NCBI RefSeq assembly: GCF_000364445.2 | Contig: NZ_CP043538.1 | Location: 4,111,447-4,175,446, forward strand | Origin: Methylobacterium mesophilicum SR1.6/6 | GTDB taxonomy: Bacteria; Pseudomonadota; Alphaproteobacteria; Rhizobiales; Beijerinckiaceae | Length of the DNA stretch: 64,000 nucleotides | Direction: 5' to 3' | In this document: piece after piece, positions 46,573-54,690 of the stretch | How the letters are laid out: every line of letters begins with the position of its first letter | Position numbering within the stretch: position 1 is the stretch's first letter | Notes under the pieces: generated by a model | Databases searched by the model: none | The model's input: the letters and a program-made list of their open reading frames with translations, nothing else | Told to the model about the DNA's origin: nothing | Made by a program: the position numbers and the translations under genes

Positions 46573-47223
46573 TCAGCGCAGGCACTCGGCCACCGCTAGG
46601 GACACGGAGCCCTTCACGGCCGCAGCGCCGGTGCGCACGAGTTCGGCTGCGTCTCCGACGACACGGGCGGCGGGGGCCAGAGTGTCGGCCACCGTGTCGA
46701 CAAACGGCAGGGCCGGCCTGGGGAGCGAACCGTCCTCTGCGGCCTCTGAGGCCTCCGCGTGGGCGGCGGCGAACGGGTCGGCGCCGCGCTGCGGCGCTTC
46801 CGGGCAGCGGCGGCCGGGACAGGAGCGGCGGTTCGCGGCGGCGAGGCGCGACGCCGGCCGAGCAGAACCTCCCGCGTGCAGGGTCGAGAGTGCCGTCTTC
46901 GTCACCAGCCCGTCGAGTGGATAGGCTTCCGCGAAAGCCAGCGAGGCCGGCATCCGGCTCGGCACCGGAACGTTGGCGCCCGACCGCACGAAGGCCGTCG
47001 GCGACGGCGCGGCAGGGATCGAGGGAAGAGATTCAGTCGTGAGAGGATCCAGTTGCGCCACGTTCGCCTGGACGACAGGCCGGGCCGGATTCGAGGACGG
47101 GCAATAGAGCGAGGCGACGCCCAGCAGTGCCACGACGGCCAGCGTTGGCAGGAACGGCATCGAGACGCGGCCCGTGGCGGCGTCCGTGAGGGCGGGCTGA
47201 CTTGGCCTGCGCATCCGAATCAC
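46573..47223 (-). CDS. Hypothetical membrane-anchored protein
   Basis: A 216-residue protein. Residues about 20-42 (VSMPFLPTLAVVALLGVASL) form a single membrane helix near the N-terminus. An Ala/Pro/Ser-rich region with few hydrophobic stretches follows. Two Cys lie in SCPGRRCPEAP near residue 135 and one near the C-terminus (AECLR). No domain is recognised. The topology suggests a cytoplasmic N-tail and a periplasmic body. It is divergent from nasT, with 235 nt between their starts. Confidence 0.55.
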   Translation of the reverse strand: MIRMRRPSQPALTDAATGRVSMPFLPTLAVVALLGVASLYCPSSNPARPVVQANVAQLDPLTTESLPSIPAAPSPTAFVRSGANVPVPSRMPASLAFAEAYPLDGLVTKTALSTLHAGGSARPASRLAAANRRSCPGRRCPEAPQRGADPFAAAHAEASEAAEDGSLPRPALPFVDTVADTLAPAARVVGDAAELVRTGAAAVKGSVSLAVAECLR

Positions 47224-47458
47224 CGATCTCCATGACCGCTTCTAGACCTGCAGGATGCGGCCAGCATTGCGGCGGAAGCTGGACCGGATCTTTTCGCGGT
47301 CGTTGCAAGTGATGGCATTGGGGAAGGCGTGAAATCGGACGCGATGCGAGCGCCCGCGGCCTTCCCGGCGGCCGTCGCCGAAGGGCATATACCTTGCTTG
47401 GCTTGGGATGCCCCGACGGGGTGCCCTGCCGCGAGGATCCGCCCCGAACCGGGCTCCG

Positions 47459-48046
47459 ATGACCGAATCCAGCCTGACCGTCGCCGTTATCGATCCAAGC
47501 CGCGCGCGAGCGGCGATCCTGGAAGAGGGGTTGCGCGCGGCCAGCGTCGGCCGCGTCGTGATCATCCCCGACACGGCCGACCTCACGGAACGCCTGACCG
47601 CGCTCAAGCCCGACGTGGTGGTCATCCATCTGGAGAGCCCGAGCCGGGACATCTTGGAGCAGATGTCGGGAGTCTCCCGCCAGGTCGAGCGGCCGGTGGC
47701 AATGTTCGTGGACCGCTCGGACTCCACCATGATGCAGGCCGCCGTGGATGCCGGGATCTCGGCTTACGTCGTCGACGGGCTGCGTGCGGAGCGGATCAAG
47801 TCGATCCTCGACATCGCGATCCTGCGCTTCAATGCCTTCGCACGCCTTCAGCGTGAACTCTCGGAGGCGCGGGGCGAACTCGCCGACCGGAAGCTCATCG
47901 AGCGGGCCAAAGGCATCTTGATGAGCGTAAAGGGTCTCTCGGAAGACGAGGCCTACAAGCAGCTGCGCCGGAAGGCCATGAACGAGAAGCGCAAGATCGC
48001 CGACATCGCCCGGGCCATCGTGACGACCGCGGACCTGCTCGGATGA
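47459..48046 (+). CDS. nasT: NasT-type ANTAR antiterminator for nitrate assimilation
   Basis: A 195-residue protein. The receiver-like domain is at about 8-125. The ANTAR RNA-binding domain is at about 130-190 (ERAKGILMSVKGLSEDEAYK, QLRRKAMNEKRKIADIA). In known systems NasS holds NasT until nitrate or nitrite binds NasS. Free NasT then prevents leader termination upstream of the nas genes. Here the usual phospho-acceptor position in PDVVVIHLESPSRD is His57 instead of Asp, so phosphorylation is unlikely. ATG 47459 is preceded by a GC-rich leader. Its stop overlaps nasS by 4 nt. Confidence 0.9.
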   Translation: MTESSLTVAVIDPSRARAAILEEGLRAASVGRVVIIPDTADLTERLTALKPDVVVIHLESPSRDILEQMSGVSRQVERPVAMFVDRSDSTMMQAAVDAGISAYVVDGLRAERIKSILDIAILRFNAFARLQRELSEARGELADRKLIERAKGILMSVKGLSEDEAYKQLRRKAMNEKRKIADIARAIVTTADLLG

Positions 48047-49044
48047 GGCTTCAACTCGGCTACGTCCCGCTCTGCGACGCGGCGCCCCTAGTTGCCGCAC
48101 ACGAACTCGGCTTCGCGCGATCCGAAGGGCTCGACCTCGACCTGACACCCGAGCCGTCCTGGGCGACGCTGCGCGACCGGCTGGCACTCGGTCACCTCGA
48201 CGCTGCGCACATGCTGGCGCCGCTGGCGCTTGCAAGCCGCCTCGCCCTGTCGGGACCACCCTCCGACCTGATCGTGCCCGTGCAGCTCAGCGTCAACGGC
48301 AATGCCATCACCCTGTCGTGTGGCCTCTGGGCGGACATGCAGCCGGTGGGGACAGGGCTGGAGGCGGTCGCCCGTGCCTTCGCCAAGGTCGCCGAGGCTC
48401 GGCACCGGGCTGGCCAACCTTTGACCCTCGGCACGGTCCATCCCTTCTCGTGCCACACCTACCAGCTTCGGCTCTTCGCCGAAGCCGGCGGCCTCGATCC
48501 GACGATCCTGCGAACGGTCGTGGTCCCGCCGCAATACAGCGTCGAGACCCTCGCGCGGGGTCTTGTGGACGGCTTCTGCGCGGGCGCTCCGTGGAACGCC
48601 GTGGCGGTTGCCGCTGGCCATGGGCATGTCGCGGTGCTCGGGCACGCGCTGGCGCCTGACGCGCCGGAGAAGGTACTGGCCGTATCGGAGCGACTTGGCG
48701 GCGCCCTCCAGCCGCTGGTCCGGGCGGTAGCGCGGGCCGGGCGCTGGTGCGCCGACCCGGACAACCGGCCGGAGTTGATCCACCGCCTCGCCCGCCGGAA
48801 CTATCTCGGTCTTGACGCGACGCTCCTCGCCGCCGCCATGCCGGGCGCCACGGCCGCAGAGGCAACGGACGGGGCGCATCTCCGCTTCGGCACCACCGTT
48901 CAGGAGCCCAGCCTCGACCAAGCCCGCTGGCTCGTTCAGCAAATGTGGCTGTCGCGGCAGATATCGGGGCGGGGCGATCTCGAGGCCGCGGTGGCGACAG
49001 TCTACAGGCCCGACATCTACCGGGCGGTTGCCGCGGATCTGTGA
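48043..49044 (+). CDS. nasS: NasS-type nitrate/nitrite sensor (ABC substrate-binding-like)
   Basis: A 333-residue protein related to NrtA/CmpA periplasmic nitrate-binding proteins but with no signal peptide, so it is cytoplasmic. Blocks: LQLGYVPLCDAAPLVAAHEL, LALGHLDAAHMLAPLALA, TLGTVHPFSCHTYQLRLF and GFCAGAPWNAVAVAAGHGHV. Start ATG 48043 overlaps the nasT stop (ATGA), so the two are made together, as expected for a regulator and its inhibitor. Gene order here is nasT then nasS. Confidence 0.9.
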   Translation: MRLQLGYVPLCDAAPLVAAHELGFARSEGLDLDLTPEPSWATLRDRLALGHLDAAHMLAPLALASRLALSGPPSDLIVPVQLSVNGNAITLSCGLWADMQPVGTGLEAVARAFAKVAEARHRAGQPLTLGTVHPFSCHTYQLRLFAEAGGLDPTILRTVVVPPQYSVETLARGLVDGFCAGAPWNAVAVAAGHGHVAVLGHALAPDAPEKVLAVSERLGGALQPLVRAVARAGRWCADPDNRPELIHRLARRNYLGLDATLLAAAMPGATAAEATDGAHLRFGTTVQEPSLDQARWLVQQMWLSRQISGRGDLEAAVATVYRPDIYRAVAADL

Positions 49045-49189
49045 GCCCGGAGACAGCCGAGCTCTTTCGTCATTTTCCTGGGGCAGCGTCACGGTCGGTG
49101 CTGGAACGGCGGACGTCCTCGGCCGTTGTGCTCTCGCCATGCCCGGATGCCGCAAACTCGACACTGGTTCGTTGACGTCGCATCCGCGC

Positions 49190-49351
49190 ATGCGGGTCGA
49201 GCTTCGACGGTATGTACGCCGAGGCGGCCGGGTCCCCCGGGCGTGCAACGACAACCGCCGTCCAGGCGCAAACCGTGCCTGGTACTGGGCCCTCGCCGTG
49301 GGCGCCATGCCGACGCTGGGCCTTCTGGCGATCCTGTCATCCCTGATCTGA
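49190..49351 (+). CDS. Small basic single-span membrane protein, hypothetical
   Basis: A 53-residue frame from ATG 49190 (TTG 49172 is possible). The first 33 residues are strongly basic (MRVELRRYVRRGGRVPRACN). Residues about 34-52 (AWYWALAVGAMPTLGLLAIL) form one membrane helix at the C-terminus. No family is recognised and there is no clear ribosome site. It lies in the 773-nt gap between nasS and the nas structural genes. Confidence 0.4.
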   Translation: MRVELRRYVRRGGRVPRACNDNRRPGANRAWYWALAVGAMPTLGLLAILSSLI

Positions 49352-49641
49352 TCGATCGGCGCCGCACAACAGCGCAGATACGATAAGGCCTGCGCGCCGG
49401 TGAGCCTGCCTGCGATCGCTTGGTCCGGCGTAATCGCGAATCGAGCCAGCAGGCTGAACTGCGAAACTGAGTAGACCACGCGGCGGCTTCCTGACATCCG
49501 GACTGCGCCGACTCTGCCGATTTGGCTGTCGCCCGCCTCATTTTTGTGCAGCGCACCTGCGACGCAACGGGGGGGACGCGATGCCGCGGAATATCGGCAT
49601 TTCGCGAGCCGCCGCGGGCGCTTAGCGCTCCATCCCAAATC

Positions 49642-49657
49642 TGGCACGAAACCTGCT
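49642..49657 (+). promoter_or_regulatory. Sigma54-type promoter (-24/-12) for the nas operon
   Basis: TGGCACGAAACCTGCT matches the -24/-12 consensus TGGCACG-N4-TTGCW except for one position, with exact GG-N10-GC spacing. Transcription would start near 49668, giving a leader of about 150 nt. Sigma54 with NtrC is the common route for nitrogen control of nitrate assimilation. Confidence 0.7.
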
Positions 49658-49676
49658 CGATACGTGTCGTCCGTCA

Positions 49677-49711
49677 ACGGCGACGGGCAGCGCCGTCAGC
49701 GAGGCCGCTGA
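49677..49711 (+). promoter_or_regulatory. Two leader hairpins, candidate NasT (ANTAR) target
   Basis: Hairpin 1: ACGGCG (49677-49682) pairs with CGCCGT (49691-49696). Hairpin 2: TCAGCG (49696-49701) pairs with CGCTGA (49706-49711). Paired small hairpins just upstream of a terminator are the known ANTAR target layout. The loops here (8 and 4 nt by my pairing) are not the canonical six. Confidence 0.45.
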
Positions 49712-49730
49712 TCCGGTTCTCCTGGGGCTG

Positions 49731-49764
49731 AAGCCTGCTGGGAGCCAACCGGCAGCGGCTTTTT
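49731..49764 (+). terminator. Intrinsic terminator (attenuator) in the nas leader
   Basis: AAGCC-T-GCTG pairs with CAGC-GGCTT (one bulged base), followed by a run of five T. It sits about 65 nt after the predicted start and 53 nt before the first nas structural gene. GGTTCTCC at 49715-49722 can pair instead with GGGAG..AACC (49740-49750), which would break the terminator. Confidence 0.65.
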
Positions 49765-49817
49765 CGTGGGCGGTCCGCCAACGATCCTGCAATCGAGGTT
49801 CCAGACGCGATCGAGCG

Positions 49818-51086
49818 ATGGCGACATCTTCAATGCACACCTGCGCAGACGACGCGGGCGCTGAGACCGGACTGCCGCGCGAGAGACTGGTGGTCGTCGG
49901 CAACGGTATGGCCTCCCTGCGCTTCCTCGAGCGGCTGACGGAGGGTTCACCGGGCCACTTCGACGTCACCTGCATCGGCGCCGAGCCAACGGCCGCCTAC
50001 AATCGTGTGCTGCTCTCCTCGCTGCTGGGCGGCGAAGTCGATGAGGCAGCCTGCGCCTTCCGCGGCCTCGATTGGTACGCGGATCACGGCATTCGCCTGA
50101 TCACCGGCGCTCCGGTGACGCGGATCGACCGCGAGAACGGCCTCGTGATCGTCGGCGAGACCCACGTCCTCCCCTTCGACAAGCTGGTGCTCGCGGTCGG
50201 GTCTCTGCCGATCCGCCTGCCGAAGCCAGGCATGGATCTCCCGGGCGTCATCACATTCCGTGATCTCGCCGACGTGGCGGCGATCCGGCGGGCTGCGGTC
50301 CAGCACGCCCGGGCCATCGTCATCGGTGGCGGCCTTCTGGGACTCGAGGCTGCGGTCGGCCTCGCGCGCCTGGGTGTCGACACGACGTTGCTCCACGTCA
50401 TGGACCGGCTGATGGAGCGCCAGCTCGATCACCATGCCGCCGGGCTGGTGAAGCGCGCCATGGAGGCGCGCGGCGTGCGGGTCATCCTCAAGGCCGACAC
50501 CGACCGGATCGAGGGGGATGGCCGCGTCGAGCGCCTCGTCCTAGCCGACGGTACCGTTCTTCCGGCCGATCTGGTGGTGATGTCGGTGGGCGTGCGCCCC
50601 TCGGTGGCGCTGGCGCAGGTAGCCGGGCTGACGATCGGCCGCGGCATCACGGTCGACGACCGGATGACGACCTCGGATCCGCGCATCTTCGCGCTGGGCG
50701 AGTGTGCCGAGCACCGCGGCCAGATCTACGGCCTGGTCGAGCCCGCCTACGAGCATGCCGAGACGCTGGCCCGCCACCTTGCCGGTCATCCGGCCGAGTA
50801 CCGGGGGACGGCTCTGTCCACGAGCCTGAAGGTGTCGGGCCTGCCGGTCTTCTCGGCCGGGATCGTGGATACGCCCGACGATGCCGAGGCGATCGTGCTC
50901 TCCGATCCCGGTGCCGGCCTCTATCGCAAACTGCTGGTGCGCGAGGGCCGGCTGATCGGCGCAGTATTCGTCGGCGACATCGCCGAGCAGGGCGCCTGCA
51001 AGGGGCTGATCCGCTCCGGCGATCCGATCGAGAGCGTGGACGACTTGATGTTCGGGCGCCCGGCGCCCGAGCCGCTGGCTGCTTGA
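49818..51086 (+). CDS. FAD-dependent oxidoreductase, NirB N-terminal-like
   Basis: A 422-residue pyridine-nucleotide disulfide oxidoreductase-type flavoprotein. FAD motif: RLVVVGNGMASLRFLERL. NAD motif: AIVIGGGLLGLEAAVGLARL. Second FAD motif: RIFALGECAEHRGQIYGLVE. It resembles the N-terminal half of NADH nitrite reductase NirB/NasB but ends before any BFD [2Fe-2S] or siroheme domain. It is followed after 10 nt by a NirA-type reductase, so it may pass electrons from NAD(P)H to nitrite reduction (inferred). The leader carries the sigma54 promoter and attenuator. Confidence 0.85.
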   Translation: MATSSMHTCADDAGAETGLPRERLVVVGNGMASLRFLERLTEGSPGHFDVTCIGAEPTAAYNRVLLSSLLGGEVDEAACAFRGLDWYADHGIRLITGAPVTRIDRENGLVIVGETHVLPFDKLVLAVGSLPIRLPKPGMDLPGVITFRDLADVAAIRRAAVQHARAIVIGGGLLGLEAAVGLARLGVDTTLLHVMDRLMERQLDHHAAGLVKRAMEARGVRVILKADTDRIEGDGRVERLVLADGTVLPADLVVMSVGVRPSVALAQVAGLTIGRGITVDDRMTTSDPRIFALGECAEHRGQIYGLVEPAYEHAETLARHLAGHPAEYRGTALSTSLKVSGLPVFSAGIVDTPDDAEAIVLSDPGAGLYRKLLVREGRLIGAVFVGDIAEQGACKGLIRSGDPIESVDDLMFGRPAPEPLAA

Positions 51087-51096
51087 GGAGGCGCGG

Positions 51097-52914
51097 ATGT
51101 CCGAGACCACCACACAGATTGCCGCGGGCGCGTTCGAGGCCGAGCAGAAGCGCTACCTCGAAGGCTTCGCTTCCGGCATCGCCGCCGTCCGGTTGACCGG
51201 CGGCCTCGCCACGGGCGGGGCCGGAGCGGCCGCACCACCCACCGAGCCCACCGGCCCGGACGCGATCCACATCAAGGCGCAGGATCGGACCGTCAAGGAC
51301 GGCGGCAAGCTCTGCGAGCAGGAGAAGTGGAAGCGCGCCGAGAACCCGTTCGACGGCCACAATCGCCTGATCCAGGAGGCCGCCGCCGGCAAGCAGCCGA
51401 AGCCGGAGGACAATTTTCGCTGGCGCTACCACGGGATGTTCTGGGTCGCGCCCAACCAAGTCTCGTACATGTGCCGGATGCGGATCCCCAACGGGATCCT
51501 GCACCATTGGCAGTTCGCGGGTGTCGCCGACCTCGCCGACCAGCATGGCGGCGGCTACGTTCACGTGACCACCCGGGCGAACCTGCAGGTGCGCGAGATC
51601 GGCCCCGAGCACGCCCAGCCGTTCCTCGACGGGCTCACCGATATCGGGCTGACCGCCCAGGGCGCGGGCGCCGACAACATCCGCAACGTCACCGGCTCGT
51701 CCACCGCCGGTATCGACACGCAGGAGCTCTTGGACACGCGCCCCCTTGCCAAGTCCTGGCACAACTGGATCCTGAACGACCGCTCGCTCTACGGTCTGCC
51801 GCGCAAGTTCAACGTCGCCTTCGACGGCAGCGGCGTGATGCCGACCCTGGAGGAGACCAACGACATCGGCTTCCAGGCCGTGGAGGTGCTCGACGGCGCT
51901 TCCATGCCGCCCGGCATCTACATGCGCCTCGTGCTCGGCGGCATCTCGGGCCACCGGGACCTCGCCCGCGACACCGGCATCGTGCTGAAGCCGGAGGACT
52001 GCAACGCCGTCGCCGACGCGATCATCCGGGTGTTCATCGAGAACGGCGACCGGACGAACCGCAACAAGAGCCGGATGAAGTACGTCCTCGACGCCTGGGG
52101 CTTCGACAAGTACCTCGCGGCCGTCGAGGACAAGCTCGGCCGCAAGCTCGACCGGGTCGCGCCGGAGCAGGTCGCGCCGCGGAAGGCCACCGACCGGTTC
52201 GCCCATGTCGGCGTCCACGCCCAGAAACAGCCCGGCCTCAACTGGATCGGCGTGGTCCTGCCGGTCGGCAAGATGACCAGCGATCAGGTTCGGGCGCTCG
52301 CCAAGATCGCCGCCGAGTGCGGCGACGGCCAGATCCGCCTGACCGTCTGGCAGAACTTCATCTTCTCCGGGGTTCCGGACGCGAAGGTCGCCGAGGTTGA
52401 GCAGCGGGTGCTCGATCTCGGCCTCACTACCAAGGCGGCCGGCATCCGCTCCGGCCTCGTGGCCTGCACCGGCGCCCGCGGCTGCAAGTTCGCCGCCTCC
52501 GACACCAAGGGCCACGCCCTGATCATCGCCGACCACATCGAGAAGGCCCTGCCGAACCTCGACGTGCCGGTGAACGTCCACCTCACCGGCTGCCACCACA
52601 GCTGCGCCCAGCACTACATCGGCGATATCGGGCTGATCGGCGCCAAGGTCGTCGTCTCGGAGGAGGGCGACACCGTCGAGGGCTACGACGTGGTGGTCGG
52701 CGGCGGCTTCGCCGAGAACCCGAAGATCGGCAGCGAGATCTGGAAGGCCGTGAAGGCCGAGGACGTTCCCTCCCGCGTCGAGGCGCTGCTGCGCGCCTAT
52801 CTCGCCCTCCGGCAGGGCCCCGAGGAGAGCTTCCAGGCCTTCACCAGCCGCACCGGCGCGGAGGCGCTCCGCGACGCCGCCGAGGACCAGCCCGCCCTGA
52901 AGGCCGCCGCATGA
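51097..52914 (+). CDS. nirA: Nitrite reductase, NirA type (siroheme and [4Fe-4S])
   Basis: Reduces nitrite to ammonium with six electrons, usually from ferredoxin. The 605-residue protein has two ferrodoxin-like half domains followed by sulfite/nitrite-reductase cores. Cluster and siroheme ligands: C457 and C463 (CTGARGCKF), C499 and C503 (CHHSC, in HLTGCHHSCAQHYIGDIGLI). Other blocks: HVTTRANLQVREI and NVTGSSTAGIDTQELLDTRP. It overlaps the next gene by 4 nt. Siroheme would come from cysG downstream. The symbol is by family. Confidence 0.92.
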   Translation: MSETTTQIAAGAFEAEQKRYLEGFASGIAAVRLTGGLATGGAGAAAPPTEPTGPDAIHIKAQDRTVKDGGKLCEQEKWKRAENPFDGHNRLIQEAAAGKQPKPEDNFRWRYHGMFWVAPNQVSYMCRMRIPNGILHHWQFAGVADLADQHGGGYVHVTTRANLQVREIGPEHAQPFLDGLTDIGLTAQGAGADNIRNVTGSSTAGIDTQELLDTRPLAKSWHNWILNDRSLYGLPRKFNVAFDGSGVMPTLEETNDIGFQAVEVLDGASMPPGIYMRLVLGGISGHRDLARDTGIVLKPEDCNAVADAIIRVFIENGDRTNRNKSRMKYVLDAWGFDKYLAAVEDKLGRKLDRVAPEQVAPRKATDRFAHVGVHAQKQPGLNWIGVVLPVGKMTSDQVRALAKIAAECGDGQIRLTVWQNFIFSGVPDAKVAEVEQRVLDLGLTTKAAGIRSGLVACTGARGCKFAASDTKGHALIIADHIEKALPNLDVPVNVHLTGCHHSCAQHYIGDIGLIGAKVVVSEEGDTVEGYDVVVGGGFAENPKIGSEIWKAVKAEDVPSRVEALLRAYLALRQGPEESFQAFTSRTGAEALRDAAEDQPALKAAA

Positions 52915-54515
52915 CCCACTACGTCTCGCCCCCCCTCGTCCTGATCCCCGAGACCGCGCCCTTCAACGAGGACCAGCGCGCCTGGCTCTCGGGCTACTTC
53001 GCGGCCCTGCTCGGCCCCGCCGTCGCGGGCGCGACGGCGCTCGCGCCCGGCGAGGGCCCCGCCACGGGCCCCAAACTCGCCGACAACGACGACGCCCCCT
53101 GGCACGACCCGTCCGTGCCGATCGCCGACCGGATGGCGATGGCGAAGGACCGGCCCGAACCGCAGAAGCTGATGGCCGCCATGGCCCAGCAGGATTGCGG
53201 CCAGTGCGGCTACAACTGCGCCGACTACGCCAACGCCATCTTCCTCAAGAACGAGGCGCGCCTGAACCTTTGCCAGCCCGGCGGCAAAGAGACCCTGCGC
53301 ATGCTCAAGAAGCTGGACGAGGAGTTCGCCGCCGCCGGCGGCGCCCCCGCGGCGCCGAAGGCGGAGGACGACGCCCCGAAGGCGGCGGCCGATCTCGGCC
53401 CGCTCGGCTACTGCCGCGAGAACCCGGTCGAGGCGCTGTTCCTGTCCCGTCGACGCCTCAACGATCCGGGCGGCGAGAAGGAGACGTGGCACATCGAGAT
53501 CGGGCTCGACGGCACGCCGATCCAGTACGAGGTCGGCGACTCGCTGGGCCTGTTCCCCGCCAACGCCCCGGCGCTGGTGGATGCGGTGATCGCGGAACTC
53601 GGCGCCCGGCCCGAGCGGGTGATCGGGGAAAGGACCCTGCGCGAGCACCTGCTGATCAACTACGCGCTCGGCGCGGCGCCCGACAATCTGTACCAGCTGC
53701 TGTCGCTGCTCACCTCCGGGGCGGCGCGCAAGAAGGCGCAGGCGCTCGCCTCCGGCGAGGATCCGGACGGCGACGCCGCCTATCTCGACGTGCTCGGCGC
53801 GCTGCACAAGTTCCCGGGCGCGCGGCCCGACGCCGAGGTCTTCCTGGAGGCCTTGGACGAGCTGCAGCCGCGGCTCTACTCGATCTCGTCCTCGCCCAAG
53901 ATGGATGTCGGCCGCGTGTCGCTGACCGTGGACGCGGTGCGCTACAACCACCGCTCGCGGCTGCGGCTGGGCGTGGCCTCGACGCACCTGGGCGAGCGCC
54001 TGCCCGAGCAGACCAGGGTGAAGGTCTACATCCAGAAGGCGCACGGGTTCGGACTGCCGGCCGACCTGTCGAAGGACGTTATCATGTGCGGCCCCGGCAC
54101 CGGCATCGCGCCGTTCCGGGCCTTCCTGCGCGAGCGCGCCGCCACGCGGGCGCCGGGCCGCAACTGGCTGTTCTACGGCCACCAGCGGCAGGCCTCGGAC
54201 TTCTTCTACAAGGACGAGCTGAACAGCCTGAAGGACGACAAGGTGCTCACCCGCCTGTCCCTGGCCTGGTCGCGGGACGGGACGGAGAAGACCTACGTCC
54301 AGGACCGGATGCGCGAGAACGGCGCCGAGCTGTGGAAGTGGCTGGAGGGCGGCGCGCATTTCTACGTCTGCGGCGACGCCAAGCGCATGGCCAAGGACGT
54401 CGAGCGGGCGATCATCGACGTGGCGGCGCAGTTCGGCGGCAAGAGCCCCGAGGACGCGGTGGCCTATCTCGCGGCGCTTAAGAAGGCCGGGCGGTATCAG
54501 GCCGACGTGTACTGA
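52911..54515 (+). CDS. CysJ-like NADPH/FAD reductase with an N-terminal Fe-S motif in place of flavodoxin
   Basis: A 534-residue protein with an unusual domain order. Residues about 90-135 carry QQDCGQCGYNCADYANAIF then LNLCQPGGKET, with C96, C99, C103 and C121. This resembles the RnfB-type four-cysteine Fe-S motif. An Ala/Pro linker (about 140-160) follows. Residues about 165-534 are the FAD/NADPH module of sulfite reductase alpha: RLYSISSSPK, GVASTHLGERL, MCGPGTGIAPFRAFL and FYVCGDAKRMAKDVE. The FMN flavodoxin domain of CysJ is absent. Its ATG overlaps the nirA stop, so it is a probable electron donor to NirA (inferred). Confidence 0.88.
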   Translation: MTHYVSPPLVLIPETAPFNEDQRAWLSGYFAALLGPAVAGATALAPGEGPATGPKLADNDDAPWHDPSVPIADRMAMAKDRPEPQKLMAAMAQQDCGQCGYNCADYANAIFLKNEARLNLCQPGGKETLRMLKKLDEEFAAAGGAPAAPKAEDDAPKAAADLGPLGYCRENPVEALFLSRRRLNDPGGEKETWHIEIGLDGTPIQYEVGDSLGLFPANAPALVDAVIAELGARPERVIGERTLREHLLINYALGAAPDNLYQLLSLLTSGAARKKAQALASGEDPDGDAAYLDVLGALHKFPGARPDAEVFLEALDELQPRLYSISSSPKMDVGRVSLTVDAVRYNHRSRLRLGVASTHLGERLPEQTRVKVYIQKAHGFGLPADLSKDVIMCGPGTGIAPFRAFLRERAATRAPGRNWLFYGHQRQASDFFYKDELNSLKDDKVLTRLSLAWSRDGTEKTYVQDRMRENGAELWKWLEGGAHFYVCGDAKRMAKDVERAIIDVAAQFGGKSPEDAVAYLAALKKAGRYQADVY

Positions 54516-54528
54516 ACCGCAACTTGCT

Positions 54529-54637
54529 CTCCTCCCCCTGTGGGGAGGAGCCGGAGGTGGGGGTGGCGCAGGATGGGGCTCGGGCGGTGCCTTCTGCACC
54601 ACCCCCACCCCTAACCCCTCCCCACAGGGGGGAGGGG
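54529..54637. repeat. Dispersed palindromic repeat, family B, copy 2
   Basis: A 109-nt palindrome between the CysJ-like gene and nasA, inverted relative to the copy at 39049-39157. The left arm has CTCCTCCCCCTGTGGGGAGG, then CCGGAGGTGGGGGTGG. The right arm has CCACCCCCACCCCTAACCCC, then TCCCCACAGGGGGGAGGGGA. Confidence 0.88.
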
Positions 54638-54690
54638 AACGGCGGCGCGAAGCTTGCTCCCGCCCAGGACGACCCTGCGAGGATTCAGCC

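Noticed and set aside
49544..49565. Possible NtrC site (GTGC-AGC-GCAC) about 90 nt upstream of the sigma54 element
   Set aside because: The palindrome is only 4 bp per arm and has the wrong spacing for the TGCACC-N-GGTGCA consensus.
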